Below, piece after piece: positions 61,263 through 64,000 of a stretch of DNA of 64,000 nt. Each line of letters starts with the position of its first letter. The stretch's first letter is position 1. Under the pieces are notes generated by a model. The model was not told where the DNA came from, searched no databases, and saw only the letters and a list, made by a program, of their open reading frames with translations. The position numbers and the translations under genes were made by a program. This stretch comes from Strigamia acuminata (taxonomy: Eukaryota > Arthropoda > Chilopoda > Geophilomorpha > Linotaeniidae), in assembly GCA_949358305.1 (NCBI GenBank), contig OX442314.1, positions 12,889,060 through 12,953,059 of the forward strand, read 5' to 3'.

Positions 61263-64000
61263 TATTCGAGTTGTTACGAGTTCGTATTTTGATCGTATTC
61301 GTATTCGAATCGAATTCGAATCGTATTCGAATCGAATACGAATCGAATTCGAGTCGTATTCGAGATGGTCGATGATTTCCACTCGCTCGTATACGCGTTG
61401 TATACGAGCTCGTATTTTGATCGTAATCGTAAACGAATCGTTTACAAGTCGTATACAAGTCGTATACGACGTGTATACACCTCGTATACGAACGAAGTTT
61501 GTGAAAACACAATTTCCAAATAAGACGTATGTGACTACTATGTGTTTTCATGTCGTAGTAAGTGTCCGGTGGATTTTCCAAACTTCGTTCGTATACGAGG
61601 TGTATACACGTCGTATACGACTTGTATACGACTTGTAAACGATTCGTTTACGATTACGATCAAAATACGAGCTCGTATACAACGCGTATACGAGCGAGTG
61701 GAAATCATCGACCATCTCGAATGCGACTCGAATACGATTCGAATACATCTCGAATACATCTCGAATACGAGTCGTACGAGTCAAAGTCCGGGAACGGGTC
61801 ATCGACTATCTCGTATTCGAGTTGTTACGAGTTCGTATTTTGATCGTATTCGTATTCGAATCGAATTCGAATCGTATTCGAATCGAATACTAATCGAATT
61901 CGAGTCGTATTCGAGATGGTCGATGATTTCCACTCGCTCGTATACGCGTTGTATACGAGCTCGTATTTTGATCGTAATCGTAAACGAATCGTTTACAAGT
62001 CGTATACAAGTCGTATACGACGTGTATACACCTCGTATACGAACGAAGTTTGTGAAAACACAATTTCCAAATAAGACGTATGTGACTACTATGTGTTTTC
62101 ATGTCGTAGTAAGTGTCCGGTGGATTTTCCAAACTTCGTTCGTATACGAGGTGTATACACGTCGTATACGACTTGTATACGACTTGTAAACGATTCGTTT
62201 ACGATTACGATCAAAATACGAGCTCGTATACAACGCGTATACGAGCGAGTGGAAATCATCGACCATCTCGAATGCGACTCGAATACGATTCGAATACATC
62301 TCGAATACATCTCGAATACGAGTCGTACGAGTCAAAGTCCGGGAACGGGTCATCGACTATCTCGTATTCGAGTTGTTACGAGTTCGTATTTTGATCGTAT
62401 TCGTATTCGAATCGAATTCGAATCGTATTCGAATCGAATACTAATCGAATTCGAGTCGTATTCGAGATGGTCGATGATTTCCACTCGCTCGTATACGCGT
62501 TGTATACGAGCTCGTATTTTGATCGTAATCGTAAACGAATCGTTTACAAGTCGTATACAAGTCGTATACGACGTGTATACACCTCGTATACGAACGAAGT
62601 TTGTGAAAACACAATTTCCAAATAAGACGTATGTGACTACTATGTGTTTTCATGTCGTAGTAAGTGTCCGGTGGATTTTCCAAACTTCGTTCGTATACGA
62701 GGTGTATACACGTCGTATACGACTTGTATACGACTTGTAAACGATTCGTTTACGATTACGATCAAAATACGAGCTCGTATACAACGCGTATACGAGCGAG
62801 TGGAAATCATCGACCATCTCGAATGCGACTCGAATACGATTCGAATACATCTCGAATACATCTCGAATACGAGTCGTACGAGTCAAAGTCCGGGAACGGG
62901 TCATCGACTATCTCGTATTCGAGTTGTTACGAGTTCGTATTTTGATCGTATTCGTATTCGAATCGAATTCGAATCGTATTCGAATCGAATACTAATCGAA
63001 TTCGAGTCGTATTCGAGATGGTCGATGATTTCCACTCGCTCGTATACGCGTTGTATACGAGCTCGTATTTTGATCGTAATCGTAAACGAATCGTTTACAA
63101 GTCGTATACAAGTCGTATACGACGTGTATACACCTCGTATACGAACGAAGTTTGTGAAAACACAATTTCCAAATAAGACGTATGTGACTACTATGTGTTT
63201 TCATGTCGTAGTAAGTGTCCGGTGGATTTTCCAAACTTCGTTCGTATACGAGGTGTATACACGTCGTATACGACTTGTATACGACTTGTAAACGATTCGT
63301 TTACGATTACGATCAAAATACGAGCTCGTATACAACGCGTATACGAGCGAGTGGAAATCATCGACCATCTCGAATGCGACTCGAATACGATTCGAATACA
63401 TCTCGAATACATCTCGAATACGAGTCGTACGAGTCAAAGTCCGGGAACGGGTCATCGACTATCTCGTATTCGAGTTGTTACGAGTTCGTATTTTGATCGT
63501 ATTCGTATTCGAATCGAATTCGAATCGTATTCGAATCGAATACTAATCGAATTCGAGTCGTATTCGAGATGGTCGATGATTTCCACTCGCTCGTATACGC
63601 GTTGTATACGAGCTCGTATTTTGATCGTAATCGTAAACGAATCGTTTACAAGTCGTATACAAGTCGTATACGACGTGTATACACCTCGTATACGAACGAA
63701 GTTTGTGAAAACACAATTTCCAAATAAGACGTATGTGACTACTATGTGTTTTCATGTCGTAGTAAGTGTCCGGTGGATTTTCCAAACTTCGTTCGTATAC
63801 GAGGTGTATACACGTCGTATACGACTTGTATACGACTTGTAAACGATTCGTTTACGATTACGATCAAAATACGAGCTCGTATACAACGCGTATACGAGCG
63901 AGTGGAAATCATCGACCATCTCGAATGCGACTCGAATACGATTCGAATACATCTCGAATACATCTCGAATACGAGTCGTACGAGTCAAAGTCCGGGAACG
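61263..64000. repeat. 551-bp satellite-like tandem repeat with internal palindrome
   Basis: Units start at about 61263, 61814, 62365, 62916 and 63467; the array continues past the window. Each unit has two 138-bp arms (first unit: 61364-61501 and 61579-61716) that are exact reverse complements around a 77-bp spacer. The rest consists of CGAATTCG, CGTATACG and TCGAATAC-type words. Copies 2 to 5 look identical by eye; copy 1 differs slightly at its left end. Period 551 is not a multiple of three, so the Arg/Tyr-rich frames in every direction are artefacts. Confidence 0.95.

Noticed and set aside
60453-63988. Many long Arg/Ser/Tyr-rich open frames on both strands (up to 381 residues)
   Set aside because: They run through tandem repeats made of self-complementary words that lack stop codons in most frames. 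The 551-bp period is not a multiple of three, and the frames overlap on both strands. None shows a domain.

Overview
The window is animal nuclear DNA: AT-rich, with genes split into many short exons by GT-AG introns and with dense mobile and tandem repeats. The Calx-type Na+/Ca2+ exchanger and the large VWC/fibronectin-III receptor suggest an arthropod or a near relative. I cannot place it more finely.

Left half (about 1-39,400). Three genes lie on the minus strand. (1) Calx, an Na+/Ca2+ exchanger, 2832-21659: seven constitutive coding exons plus an optional 21-bp micro-exon, 908 or 915 residues. It has an 11-kb intron and a probable non-coding 5' exon near 23.6 kb. (2) A 22-exon type I membrane protein, 24794-35548, 1581 residues. 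It carries IGFBP-like, VWC, fibronectin III, WAP and EGF-like modules, one transmembrane segment and an NPTY tail. (3) NO66/RIOX1, a JmjC ribosomal oxygenase, 36826-39361, 13 exons, 592 residues, with its Fe(II) ligands intact. I built all three models from matching splice phases; the summed exon lengths are multiples of three.

Right half (about 39,488-60,400). This is a segmental duplication. Unit A (39488-49045) and unit B (53073-59301) derive from the same block of about 4.8 kb. That block held an LRR gene, two sacsin-like exons and a fragment encoding a PAM2 motif. The units differ mainly by insertions, and each insertion can be read against an uninterrupted partner site: two foldback-type elements, a Tc1/mariner-type MITE that breaks the LRR gene of unit A, and a 1-kb TIR element. 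Between the units, long inverted-repeat arms enclose a four-exon gene for an RNase H1-like protein. All four catalytic acidic positions in it are altered.

Right edge (60,500-64,000). Two satellite-like arrays are built almost wholly from self-complementary words. One is an array of short hairpin units with a 258-bp higher-order period. The other is a 551-bp tandem repeat, each unit holding a perfect inverted repeat with 138-bp arms; it runs off the window. Reading frames in these arrays are by-products of the composition.

The three left-hand genes have unrelated functions (calcium extrusion, cell-surface or matrix interaction, ribosome hydroxylation), and nothing suggests they are co-regulated. 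I saw no prokaryotic-type defence locus, CRISPR array or operon.
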